This document shows positions 25,316-33,754 of a DNA stretch of 64,000 nt, piece by piece. How positions within the stretch are numbered: position 1 is the first letter of the stretch; every line of letters starts with the position of its first letter. The translations under genes and the position numbers were made by a program. Under the pieces are notes generated by a model. It saw only the letters and a program-made list of their open reading frames with translations, made no database searches and was not told the DNA's origin. Origin of the DNA: Terriglobia bacterium (GTDB lineage Bacteria > Acidobacteriota > Terriglobia > Terriglobales > Acidobacteriaceae); assembly GCA_020072815.1 (NCBI GenBank), contig JAIQGE010000007.1:124001-188000 (forward strand). Reading direction: 5' to 3'.

Positions 25316-28114
25316 GTGGGCCCACGAATCATACGTTTAGGACTGATTCTTTCTTTATGGATTGCTAGTTCCGTCGCGGTACTTGCGCAGAACGTCAACT
25401 TGACTGCGGCCGTGCTGGTCAATTCCTCGAACCAAGCAGCATTCAACGTGGACCCAGCTAACCCCGGCGAATTTCAACGCTATACGGAACGCTATCTGGA
25501 GAATTTTCAGGTTCCTTACGAGCTGTTTGACGTCTCCACCGCGGCGCCGCCCGTGGACCTCAATAACCGGCAACTAATCATCGCGGGGCATTCCGGACTT
25601 TCCCTGCCTGCGGCGTGGCAAACCGCGATCACTGCGGCCGTGAATGGAGGCTCGGGCTTCGTCAACCTTGACTCGGATTCCGCAATAGGTACCGCTACCC
25701 ACATCCAGGCGATATTTCACGCGACCGGCTCTTCGTCCGGCACGCCTGGCTCTGCGATTACTGTTCCGCTGGCGGTAACGGCGGGAGGCGCAACGCCCCA
25801 TTTCATCGCCGGGCTGCAGATGAAGACCCTGGAGCCCGCAGGTGATTTTGTCTACAACTTCCACGCCGACCAAAATGGCGCGTTGAAAACAGTCACCGCA
25901 ACCGTGCTGCAACCGGCGCAAGGAACGGTGATAGCAGAACTGGGCAGTGATCCTCTCATCATCGCCACAACTTTCGGCGCAGGCCGGGCCGTCAATTTCG
26001 GCACGCTGGATTACCTCCAAGCCGACCGCTTTGGCTTCCTGATGGGCGTTGACGATCTGTTCTGGCGCAGCCTGGTGTGGGCCGCGCGCAAACCGTTCGT
26101 GATACGCGGCTATCCGCGCTTCTGGTCGCTGCGCATGGACCACAACCTGGACAGCAATTGGGACACACGCATTCGCGAGATGTATGACCCCGCTCTTACT
26201 GGCAATGCGGCTGCCGGGGGAACCGGCGGACCTTGGAAGGTCACGGGCTCGGTGAATCTCAACTTTATGCCCGCAGGCGATGCCGACAGGGCCAACGTGA
26301 TTACGGACATCAATGCCGGTAAGCTCCAGATAAGCCCGCATGGTTTTGGAAACAGCGCGATGGGCGATCTGTTCTGGCACGGCCTGGATGCAACTTCAAG
26401 ACCCCTGACCGACAGCGAGTGGCAAGCCAACGTGGCGGCGATCCAGCAGTTTCAACAGGGAGACGGCGGGAGCGACACCATCCCCTTCTTTTCCAAGTGG
26501 TGGGTAGGCCATTTCTATAACCTTTCGAACAACATCGGTTTTGATCTGGCGAATACGTTCAGTGTGCGCTATATCGGCGCCACCATCAAACCCGGCTTTG
26601 CATACACCACCGACCCGGCGCAGCCCGGCTATCAGGAAGAACGGCTGCAAGCCCGTCCCTACTGGATTTATCAGCTGCCGCCAAAGCCGGCCGCGGTATT
26701 TGCTTCTGACGAGTCCTATTCTTTCTTCTTTGCTGACGACTTGACCATCGGCAGCCGGGCCGGCCTCCCGGCGCAGAAGTTCTTTCTTACTGGTTCGGGC
26801 GCCCTGGATCCAAGCGTAGCGCAAATTCCCGACATGAGCTGGTGTAACGCGCAGGGCGAGGGGACTGGTTTTGCTACCGCCAGGTTTGAGTGGTATTCGT
26901 GGCGGCTCTTCAGCAGCATGGCGCCGGCCGAGGTCTACAACAACGATGATGCGTTTTCACAGTGTGCCTTGGCGCCGCCGCCAGCTAACACGACGTATCA
27001 CAATGCGTCAGAGCAGATCATCCATGATGTTTCCGCCTGGTTGAACGCGAGAGGGGCCCGCCACATCTTCATGCAAGACATGGCCCAGTACGTGTATGCA
27101 CGCACCAAGTCCAAGCTGGCTCAGGCCAGCTTTGACGGAAGCAAGATCAACTATACATTTACCGGGAGCGCGGTTGACCCGGATGGCAACCTGGTGCCTA
27201 CCCAGGTGCTGGTCTTCAACGACGATACGGAAGGAAACTGGGAGGCCATTCCGGGCTTCACCAATGGCCTGGTCACGAACACGCCGCCGGTGCCTGGTGC
27301 GCCCACCGTGGTGGCCGTAAGGCTGGTGTCAATCGCCAACGATTCCAACGTTACGCTTACGGTCCATGGCTCCACGCTGCAACTGCATTTTCTGGCCACT
27401 TTGTCGGATGGTTCCTCGGAAGACTTCAGCAGCGTTCCTGGAACTACGTTTAGCTCCAACAAAGCCGGAGTTGCCACCGTCAGCGCTACAGGACTGGTGA
27501 GTGCGGTGGCCAATGGAACGGCAACCATCACCGCCGTGAATGGTGCGTTTACCGCCATAGCTTCGGTCATCGTCAATATCCCGCCGCCGGACTTTTCGCT
27601 GCCCGCAACGCTTGGTTCGGCGACGATCAACGCAGGACAGTCGGCTACCTATAGCCTGGCGATAGCGCCGCTGAACGGCTTCAATCAGACCATTACGTTC
27701 ACATGTTCCGGAGCGCCTGCAGCCGCCACGTGTAGTGTATCGCCGAGTTCAGTCACGCCCACCGGCGCCAGCACAACGGTACAGATTGCCGTCAACACCA
27801 CCGCGCGCGCTTCAGCATGGATGGTTCCGCCAAGCTCGCCGGCGCCGCCTTGGTCCATGATTCTGTTCGCCGGCTTGATGACCATGCTGCTGGCATTCAT
27901 GTTGAAAGGCCGCCGGCGGCTGGCGATGGCATTACCTGCCGTGGCGCTCGTGGTCTTCAGCATTGGCTGCGGTGGCGGGGGCAGTTCATCGACAAGCGGA
28001 CCACCTTCGGGAGGCGGGTCATCGGGCACGCCATCCGGTACCTTTGTTCTCACGATCACAGCTACCTCAGGGACCCAGAGCCACACGACTACAGCAACAC
28101 TGGTGGTCAGATAG
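25316..28114 (+). CDS. Large secreted protein with Ig-like (Big_2) domain and C-terminal anchor region
   Basis: A 932-residue exported protein. GTG at 25316 follows AAGGAAGG at good spacing, and residues 3-24 form a signal peptide ending VLAQ. The N-terminal about 620 residues form an unrecognised globular region (WSLRMDHNLDSNWDTRIREM, HGFGNSAMGDLFWHG, PFFSKWWVGHFYN), vaguely like proteins with a polysaccharide-deacetylase-type barrel. A Big_2-like domain follows (about residues 660-760, ATVSATGLVSAVANGTATITA), then a Cys-bearing Ig-like stretch, a hydrophobic segment (SMILFAGLMTMLLAFML) and a Gly/Ser-rich tail ending in a strand-rich motif. It is probably surface-exposed. Function unknown. 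Confidence 0.72.
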   Translation: MGPRIIRLGLILSLWIASSVAVLAQNVNLTAAVLVNSSNQAAFNVDPANPGEFQRYTERYLENFQVPYELFDVSTAAPPVDLNNRQLIIAGHSGLSLPAAWQTAITAAVNGGSGFVNLDSDSAIGTATHIQAIFHATGSSSGTPGSAITVPLAVTAGGATPHFIAGLQMKTLEPAGDFVYNFHADQNGALKTVTATVLQPAQGTVIAELGSDPLIIATTFGAGRAVNFGTLDYLQADRFGFLMGVDDLFWRSLVWAARKPFVIRGYPRFWSLRMDHNLDSNWDTRIREMYDPALTGNAAAGGTGGPWKVTGSVNLNFMPAGDADRANVITDINAGKLQISPHGFGNSAMGDLFWHGLDATSRPLTDSEWQANVAAIQQFQQGDGGSDTIPFFSKWWVGHFYNLSNNIGFDLANTFSVRYIGATIKPGFAYTTDPAQPGYQEERLQARPYWIYQLPPKPAAVFASDESYSFFFADDLTIGSRAGLPAQKFFLTGSGALDPSVAQIPDMSWCNAQGEGTGFATARFEWYSWRLFSSMAPAEVYNNDDAFSQCALAPPPANTTYHNASEQIIHDVSAWLNARGARHIFMQDMAQYVYARTKSKLAQASFDGSKINYTFTGSAVDPDGNLVPTQVLVFNDDTEGNWEAIPGFTNGLVTNTPPVPGAPTVVAVRLVSIANDSNVTLTVHGSTLQLHFLATLSDGSSEDFSSVPGTTFSSNKAGVATVSATGLVSAVANGTATITAVNGAFTAIASVIVNIPPPDFSLPATLGSATINAGQSATYSLAIAPLNGFNQTITFTCSGAPAAATCSVSPSSVTPTGASTTVQIAVNTTARASAWMVPPSSPAPPWSMILFAGLMTMLLAFMLKGRRRLAMALPAVALVVFSIGCGGGGSSSTSGPPSGGGSSGTPSGTFVLTITATSGTQSHTTTATLVVR

Positions 28115-28219
28115 ACGGTGGTGAGATAGACGGGAGCGGAAGTCGCTTGCCGGGCTGGCGGGCAACGACAAGTCCAGCAGACAACCAACTTCTGGGTGTA
28201 AACTGTGTTTGCAAGACCA

Positions 28220-28247
28220 GGCGGAAGTATCCGCCTTAAAAAAGGAG
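28220..28247 (+). promoter_or_regulatory. Hairpin abutting the ribosome binding site of the ARPP-1 gene
   Basis: GGCGGA (28220-28225) and TCCGCC (28230-28235) form a perfect 6-bp stem with an AGTA loop. Five to six bases later comes AAGGAG, then the ATG at 28255. There is no T-run, so it is not a forward terminator. It may protect the message or tune translation. Confidence 0.4.
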
Positions 28248-28254
28248 AACCTTT

Positions 28255-29403
28255 ATGACACCCAAAGCTCTATCCTCGTCTACCATCCTGCGAGCAGTTT
28301 CTGATGAATCCATGGGATTTAGGTTCGGCAAGCCCGAGCGGCCGAACGAATCTTCACTCGCTTGTATTCTGCCCATCTTGCGCGAGACCTCGCTGGAACG
28401 CCAGTATGTCACCCTGCCGGAGACGGAAAATGTGCTGGTCTCAGACAGCGGGACCATCAACAGGATCAACCTGAAGAACGCGTCGAAGAAAAATGTTTTC
28501 GTCCGCTCCGGGACCATCTTTGAAGGCAAAGGAACGCAGAGCCGGGCGCTGACGCGCAGCGCCGTCCTGTTTCCCGGGACGGAAGTAGCGCTGGACGTGC
28601 GCTGCGTCCACCAGACGCACGGCATCCGCACAGGGGCCGAATTCAAGTATGGCGGCATCACGCCGCTGGAAGTGGATTCGTCCCTGTACGCGGCGGGCTA
28701 CCGGCCGCAAGACCAGCACACCATGTGGAACGCGGTGCGCCACACCACGGCGTCCATGCGGACCATGTCGGGTTCGCCGGAAGGCGCGGTCGCGGCACAG
28801 AGCGCGCCTTCAGTGCCAAAGCAGGCGCCGGGAATCATCGCCCGCGTTGCCAGCAGGCCTGAGCCAGAGATGTTTGTGGCTGATGTGGTCTCGCCGCCGG
28901 ACGTCGTGCCGATGGCTCCACCGCCGGTTTCGCCCGCCAGGCACGACGCAGGCGTGTTTGGCTCCGGCGCGGACAACTTGAAACAGGAGTTCGATGCCTT
29001 TGCCCGCAACTTTGACGCCATGCTGTCCAAGGCGCGGCTGCATGACAACCAGGTTGGCCTGGCATTGATCACCGAGACCGGCTGCAAGACGATTGAACTG
29101 TTTGACCTCTCGGCGTCATGGGAGGCCATACACAAAGACGCGGTCAAGCGCATGGGGACGGAACTGCTGCGCGGGCCGGACAACACGCAGGTGTTCGAGT
29201 ACAAACCGGAGAACGCGGTCAACGCCGTCCGCCAGGTGCTGGGACTGGACTACAAAACCAACCTGATCTACGAACACAAACCCGGCAACGGCGAGCCGCC
29301 GGTGGCCATCTTCGGCATCACGGCTGCAAGGTATGTCGGGGAGATTGTTGAGATTGATGGGCGAGTCGTGCACCTGACTATCTTGGAAACGGCGGTTGTG
29401 TAA
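28255..29403 (+). CDS. ARPP-1 / DUF6569-like domain protein
   Basis: A 382-residue soluble protein. The N-terminal third matches the ARPP-1 layout: YVTLPETENVLVSDSG, then NLKNASKKNVFVRSGTIFEGKGTQSRALTRSAVLFPGTEVALDV, read as separate blocks, with RCVHQTH after it. This family occurs beside rhodanese-phosphatase genes and has no known biochemistry. A Pro/Ala/Ser-rich linker (about residues 185-230) leads to a second globular part ending RYVGEIVEIDGRVVHLTI. No signal peptide is seen. AAGGAG precedes the ATG. It follows the secreted protein by 140 bp and is followed by a strong hairpin, so it probably forms its own unit. Confidence 0.68.
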   Translation: MTPKALSSSTILRAVSDESMGFRFGKPERPNESSLACILPILRETSLERQYVTLPETENVLVSDSGTINRINLKNASKKNVFVRSGTIFEGKGTQSRALTRSAVLFPGTEVALDVRCVHQTHGIRTGAEFKYGGITPLEVDSSLYAAGYRPQDQHTMWNAVRHTTASMRTMSGSPEGAVAAQSAPSVPKQAPGIIARVASRPEPEMFVADVVSPPDVVPMAPPPVSPARHDAGVFGSGADNLKQEFDAFARNFDAMLSKARLHDNQVGLALITETGCKTIELFDLSASWEAIHKDAVKRMGTELLRGPDNTQVFEYKPENAVNAVRQVLGLDYKTNLIYEHKPGNGEPPVAIFGITAARYVGEIVEIDGRVVHLTILETAVV

Positions 29404-29413
29404 GCGAACGATT

Positions 29414-29437
29414 GTGGGGAGCCGGGAGGCTCCCCAC
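29414..29437 (+). terminator. Hairpin terminator after the ARPP-1 gene
   Basis: A perfect 10-bp stem, GTGGGGAGCC with GGCTCCCCAC, closes a GGGA loop 10 bp past the stop codon. Only a short T-rich stretch (TTTGATT) follows. Confidence 0.65.
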
Positions 29438-29621
29438 GAATTTGATTAAGTCCCCTTTTGCGTGGGCTGTCCGTCAGAGGGAAAGGGGAAGCGTCCCCTT
29501 CCCCTGCACCCTGTCCCCTCAACCCTAAGGAAAAAGTGTCAGGGATGTGCCCGGCCGGAACGCCGCGTCAGATCGTGCTGGAGGTTCCGCTGTCCGCGTC
29601 TTCGCACCAAGACGCCTCCGT

Positions 29622-30380
29622 TCAGTTCCGGCCAACCCTGGTTCTTTTGAGGAAGTAGTCCACCAGTTCGCTGGAAGAGTTGTCCATCTCAACGCCAAAT
29701 GCCTTCAGCTTGCTGGTGAAGTAGTTGAACATCATCACCGCGGGAATGGCGACAAACAGACCGAGGGCGGTGGTCACCAAAGCTTCAGAGATGCCGCCGG
29801 AGACGGTGGCGATTGAGGTGCCCTGATGTTCCTGGATGGTGCGGAACGCATCAATGATGCCGATCACCGTGCCCAGCAGTCCGACGAACGGAGCAATGGA
29901 GCCGATGGTAGCCAGGCCGCTCAAGCCGCGCTCGAGTTCAGCGTGGACAATGGCCTCAGCGCGTTCCAGAGCGCGCTTGCTGGCTTCAATCTGCTCCTCA
30001 GGAACTTCCGTGGATTCGCCCTGCATGCGGAATTCCAGCAAACCCGAGGTCACAACCTTGGCCAAGTGGCTCTTTTTGCTGCGCTCGGCCAAACGGATCG
30101 CCTCGTCCAGGCTGCCTTGACGCAGCGCCCCGGCCACCGCCGGTGCGAATTGGCGAGACTGCTTGCGGGCCGCGTTGTAGGCAATCCAGCGGTCAATCAT
30201 CACGCCGATGGACCAGGCGGACATCACCAACAGGATTATCACCACGGTGCGGGCCGGCCAGTTCATCTGGGTCCACATACCCCAGAGATCAAAGCGCATT
30301 TCTCCATGGTTCTGGAACAACCAAACAGCCGTCATTTGCATTTTGGCGAACACGGTAGCGGCGAGAGCTGCGATAAACAC
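29622..30380 (-). CDS. MotA/TolQ/ExbB-type proton channel subunit
   Basis: An inner-membrane protein of about 252 residues. Three membrane segments are visible: ARTVVIILLVMSAWSIGVMI near the N-terminus, then IAPFVGLLGTVIGIIDAF and LVTTALGLFVAIPAVMMFNYF. The cytoplasmic loop holds ASKRALERAEAIVHAELERGLSGLATIGS (two blocks), the standard ExbB/TolQ signature. With an ExbD/TolR partner it would harness proton flow for TonB or Tol work, but no partner gene is near. I prefer the GTG at 30380, which follows AGAGGAG, because it retains an extra N-terminal hydrophobic stretch seen in relatives. ATG codons at 30341, 30335 and 30299 are alternatives. Confidence 0.85.
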   Translation of the reverse strand: MFIAALAATVFAKMQMTAVWLFQNHGEMRFDLWGMWTQMNWPARTVVIILLVMSAWSIGVMIDRWIAYNAARKQSRQFAPAVAGALRQGSLDEAIRLAERSKKSHLAKVVTSGLLEFRMQGESTEVPEEQIEASKRALERAEAIVHAELERGLSGLATIGSIAPFVGLLGTVIGIIDAFRTIQEHQGTSIATVSGGISEALVTTALGLFVAIPAVMMFNYFTSKLKAFGVEMDNSSSELVDYFLKRTRVGRN

Positions 30381-31280
30381 GATTCTGAATCTCCTCTTCG
30401 GAAACTGTTGGTGTGACTCTGCCAGGGTCTCACCCTGCTGCAAGTTGGACACCGTGGGTGACAGTTTTGCTCCCACATAATTCGGCTGCTTGCGTTGGGC
30501 TGAAAATTCCGGAGAAAAAACAGCAATGCTTCGGCCTGACTGTTCTTGAAGTAGAGGTAGCGTAAGCTGAGACGATCGCGGGGGAGCAAAAAGGGGCTTC
30601 CCACGAACGTTTCGCCAACATCCTTGAAAATACGAGCCTCTGGTTTTCTCGAGCCGATCTGGTTCACGATCCGCGTGAAGGCAGGCTCACCGACTTGGAG
30701 ATGAAAAGAATTGTCAAACGAATGGATATAGCTAGCGCGGACATCTTCCTCCGCCTTGCCGAGTCCAGTATCCGCTTCGGTCTGGATGCGCCGCATTCGG
30801 TCAGGAGCATCTTTGCCAGGGTCGGTGACGATGGGCAGTGTACGATTTCGCGGTGGACACATAGGCGAATAAATGGTAAATTAGTCGCTAGCCACCAGCT
30901 TTTAGCTTTTGGCAAAGCCCATCGCTCAGGCGGGCGGGAAATCAGTCTTTGACAATTTAGCAATTGGCTCCAAGAAGCCAAAAAACGGGTTCAAGGCCAA
31001 AGGGCCGCTAAGGCTTATGACATCAGTAAGTTAGGGAGAAAATTTACTGGCTAGTAAACAGTTGGGTGACCGTTGGGTCGAATGCGATAACCGGTTTTGT
31101 TTGCAACGCGGGCCTTAGGGGAGGGGTGGGGGTGGGATTACCTCTGTGGTTAATGCCTCGGCGGTAAACGACGCAGGCGAGGGCACCTGCGCTCCACAGC
31201 ATTCTTGGGGATGAATTGTGATTCTTGGGGATGAATTGTGTAAGCCTTTTGGAATCCTAGTTGGAGGGGTAATTATATAC
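30381..31280. other. Long intergenic stretch, no supported gene
   Basis: A minus-strand frame at 30332-30862 has mildly gene-like codon use over 30480-30850 but no binding site and no recognised family; it may be a decayed gene. The rest (30870-31200) shows no coding signal. A 20-bp perfect tandem repeat lies at 31201-31240 just before the transposase promoter. Confidence 0.4.
31201..31240 (+). repeat. Perfect 20-bp tandem duplication
   Basis: ATTCTTGGGGATGAATTGTG occurs twice head to tail with no mismatch, 77 bp upstream of the transposase start. It may be a slippage duplication or lie at the border of the inserted element. Confidence 0.75.
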
Positions 31281-31309
31281 TTGACAAATCAGACAGAATA
31301 GCCGATAAT
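31281..31309 (+). promoter_or_regulatory. Consensus sigma-70 promoter of the transposase gene
   Basis: TTGACA (31281-31286) and GATAAT (31304-31309) are separated by exactly 17 bp. The expected transcription start falls on or within a base or two of the ATG at 31317, so the transcript would have no leader. Confidence 0.75.
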
Positions 31310-31316
31310 TTCTCTT

Positions 31317-32291
31317 ATGAAACGTAATGCTCAGCGAATCAAGACCTTGCAGGATGCGGTCGTTTACTTCTCCGACCCTGATAACTCTCTGGACTACATG
31401 GCTAATAAGTTGTGGCCAAATGGAGTCGCCTGCCCTGCCTGTGGCCGCAAGGATGTTGTGTTCCTGAAGACTCAGCGCAAGTGGCAATGCAAGAGCGTCC
31501 ATCCCAAGCGGCAATTTTCCGCAAAGGTCGGAACCATCTTTGAGGATTCTCCGATTCCTCTTGAGAAGTGGCTGCCTGTGATGTGGATGCTTTCCAATTG
31601 CCGCAACGGAGTTTCCTCTTGCGAGATCGCCCGGACTATCGGCGTAACTCAGAAGTCGGCATGGTTCATGCTTCACCGCATCCGGCTGGCAATGCAGAAC
31701 GGCTCTTTGATGAAACTTGGTGGAAGCGGAAGTCCTGTCCAGGTGGATGAGACTTTCATCGGCGGGAAAGCCCGGAACATGCACAAGATCAAGAGAGCCA
31801 AACTGGACAATATGGGCTTTGACAACAAGGTCATTGTCGCTGGAATGTTGGAAGGTGACGGGAAAGTAAAAACTCAGGTGATCGAAAACCGCTCTATGCG
31901 TACCTTGCAGACTTTGGTTAAGGCGCATGTCGAGTCCGGCGCAACTCTGCACACTGACGATTTTTACGGCTATTGGGGACTCTACAGAGAGTACCTGCAT
32001 GAGATCGTCAACCACGCTGAGACTTACGTGAGCGGAAAAGTGCATACCAATGGCATTGAAAACTTTTGGTCTTTGGTGAAGCGCGGTCTGCATGGAACTT
32101 ACGTTTCTGTCGAGCCTTTTCATTTGTTCCGTTACCTTGATGAACAGTCTTTCCGTTTCAACAATCGCAAAGACGGTAAGGTCAAATTGACTGACCGTGA
32201 GCGATTCGATATCGCCCTGTCCGGTGTGGCTGGCAAACGTATTACCTATCAGCAACTAATCGGACGGGGCTTGGAAACGCAAGCCAACTAA
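31317..32291 (+). CDS. IS1595-family (ISXO2-like) transposase
   Basis: A 324-residue DDE transposase. The N-terminal zinc ribbon has CPACG (C39, C42) and a further Cys near 58. A helix-turn-helix-like stretch follows (CEIARTIGVTQKSAWFMLHRIR). The catalytic core shows D144 in VDETFIGG, Asp at 214/215 in HTDDFYGYW and E248 in GIENFWSLVKRGLHGTY, the standard ISXO2 signature. The gene is full length and looks intact. No ribosome binding site precedes the ATG, and the promoter lies immediately upstream. I could not find convincing terminal inverted repeats or a target duplication. Confidence 0.93.
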   Translation: MKRNAQRIKTLQDAVVYFSDPDNSLDYMANKLWPNGVACPACGRKDVVFLKTQRKWQCKSVHPKRQFSAKVGTIFEDSPIPLEKWLPVMWMLSNCRNGVSSCEIARTIGVTQKSAWFMLHRIRLAMQNGSLMKLGGSGSPVQVDETFIGGKARNMHKIKRAKLDNMGFDNKVIVAGMLEGDGKVKTQVIENRSMRTLQTLVKAHVESGATLHTDDFYGYWGLYREYLHEIVNHAETYVSGKVHTNGIENFWSLVKRGLHGTYVSVEPFHLFRYLDEQSFRFNNRKDGKVKLTDRERFDIALSGVAGKRITYQQLIGRGLETQAN

Positions 32292-32337
32292 GTACCGCCG
32301 TCAGAATCGCGGGAAGCGGCGCGTCAGATGGTAAGCC

Positions 32338-32620
32338 CTATGCGCGCATGTTAGCCAAACCCTTAATCTCAAATCGAAGAGAGAAAGGGCGATTCTCCAT
32401 TTTTGAATACGCTCCAATCATATTCAGCAAAAAGAGAAGATCGGTATAGTCCCTGCTTTCAGCCACCATCCATTGCGGATCACATCCGCGACTGCACCTC
32501 TGCGGAATATACATTATCTTCAGTGACGGGCCTTGTGACGCGGGAATGACATTTTGGACACTCAAACTCGACTGCCAATATATCTTTCAGTTCAATGGTA
32601 GTTCTGGTTTCTGTAGTCAT
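32338..32620 (-). pseudogene. Frameshifted zinc-ribbon protein, third gene of the DUF3800 cassette
   Basis: The reading begins MTTETRTTIELKDILAVEFE with CPKC near residue 21, and stops at TGA (32480-32482) after 46 residues. Shifting the frame by one base around 32500-32520 continues as PQRCSRGCDPQWMVAESRDY and on to a TAG at 32338. Joined, the product would be about 94 residues with two Cys pairs (CPKC and CSRGC), a plausible zinc ribbon. So a single-base indel (or a sequencing error) breaks it. Its ATG overlaps the stop of the upstream 49-residue gene by 4 nt (ATGA), which shows that it belonged to the same operon. Confidence 0.7.
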
Positions 32621-32766
32621 TTGTTTTCCTTGCTTCGCTTCTTAGCGGCCTTGCGTTTTCGCTTTTCCTCTTTTTCCGCATCCAGTTGTTTCTTGATCTC
32701 GCTATGGGGCACTTTTAAAAGCTGCTCCATGGCGCGGTCAAAATTTTCAAATTCCCGGCTCTTCAT
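32617..32766 (-). CDS. Small basic helical protein (49 residues), second gene of the DUF3800 cassette
   Basis: The product starts MKSREFENFDRAMEQLLKVP, continues HSEIKKQLDAEKEEKRKRK and ends in a Lys/Arg/Ala tail. The first part looks like a conserved short helix pair (FDRAMxxLLxVPHSEIK), the tail is strongly basic. Small proteins with this FDRAMxKLLxVPHSEIK pattern are familiar companions of DUF3800 genes. The ATG overlaps the end of the DUF3800 gene by 20 bp and is preceded by AAGGA within it; its stop overlaps the next start by 4 bp. This is a textbook translationally coupled arrangement. An antitoxin or adaptor role is possible but unproven. Confidence 0.75.
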   Translation of the reverse strand: MKSREFENFDRAMEQLLKVPHSEIKKQLDAEKEEKRKRKAAKKRSKENK

Positions 32767-33754
32767 CGTCTATTTCCTTTTCGATCTTCTGTCGTTCCTC
32801 TAATGGAATTTTAGACACGCGATTACTTAATTCCCTGAATTTTTCAAACGCCTCATCGCTTCCAGGGAGTAAGATGTTTTCCAGTTTCACTTGTTTTAGT
32901 AGACGCGTTATCGCAGTTCTTGCCTCACCTCTGTCCATCACGCGACCAACGGTCTGAACAGTATCTATACTATCGAGAATCGGCTTGGTCCATTGCGCCC
33001 GTATGGACGTTCTGTCTTTGGTATCTTGCGCTATCGCATAAGCGTAGTAGTCGGCGGGCTCTGTAAGGCAAGTGCTCCCCTTCGGAACAGAACTCCATTT
33101 TGCCAGTTTTGGCTTTCCATCGAGAGTGTACGGCATTGCTCCGTGTCTAATCATTTCACTAAAAACGAAATCGGCCAGACCAAAATAACGATCTTGTTGC
33201 TCGAATACAATCTCCACTCTCTCATTTGACGGCAACCAATCCAGTACCTGTATAACCAGCGGCATCAATGCTGATACATAGCCATTGTGTAATTTCTCCA
33301 AAAATGGATTTCCCATAAGCAAGTCTTTGAAATGGTGAACGCAGATTCCGCCGATAACTGGAATCAAACCAGACTGGACAGGAATATTCGATAGACGCTC
33401 AAGCATGTTTTTTTCATTATCCTTATCCTTCTTGAATCGCAATTCTGCCATGTGGAGGCTCTTCCGTTGCGGCCCAAGGCCTTCTTTCCATGGCGATACT
33501 AAAGCGCCCCAATGCTCCTTCTTGCCCATGAAGCCAGCAATGAATACCCAGTCTTGGGCGTCCTGTCCGGTTTCGTCTAGGTATGCGGTATACATAAATA
33601 GCCACTTTGGAGGATCGTCGTGGGGGACGGAAAAATACCCATCAAGTTCACCCTCGTCATCAGGCGTACCCCCATCATCCTCTTGATTCTTTGATTCGTC
33701 AAGTATATATTTCCCGTTGGAGGCCGGGGGGTAGGGCGGCAACAAGATTGCCAT
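32747..33754 (-). CDS. DUF3800-like protein, first gene of a compact cassette
   Basis: A protein of up to 335 residues. The DUF3800 core starts at YTAYLDETGQDAQDWVFIAGF, where YLDExG is the family signature with its conserved acidic residues, and runs through KSLHMAELRFKK, LPVIGG-like strands and IVFEQQDRYFGLADFVF. The family has an RNase H-like fold and is often found near mobile and defence genes, but its activity is not established. Before the core lies an acidic, probably disordered stretch. The true start is uncertain: ATG 33754 is used; ATG 33595 directly at the core and ATG 33799 (inside a repeat) are alternatives. Base composition is lower in GC than the flanking genes, suggesting transfer. 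Confidence 0.75.
   Translation of the reverse strand: MAILLPPYPPASNGKYILDESKNQEDDGGTPDDEGELDGYFSVPHDDPPKWLFMYTAYLDETGQDAQDWVFIAGFMGKKEHWGALVSPWKEGLGPQRKSLHMAELRFKKDKDNEKNMLERLSNIPVQSGLIPVIGGICVHHFKDLLMGNPFLEKLHNGYVSALMPLVIQVLDWLPSNERVEIVFEQQDRYFGLADFVFSEMIRHGAMPYTLDGKPKLAKWSSVPKGSTCLTEPADYYAYAIAQDTKDRTSIRAQWTKPILDSIDTVQTVGRVMDRGEARTAITRLLKQVKLENILLPGSDEAFEKFRELSNRVSKIPLEERQKIEKEIDDEEPGI

Noticed and set aside
25038-25340. Possible plus-strand gene of 100 residues
   Set aside because: It overlaps the start of the secreted protein gene, has no binding site, and its bases form paired RNA segments instead.
31241-32337. Terminal inverted repeats of the IS1595 element
   Set aside because: I compared both flanks; only a 7-9 base resemblance (TAGTTGG) was found, and one side lies inside the coding end. 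Not enough to set the borders.
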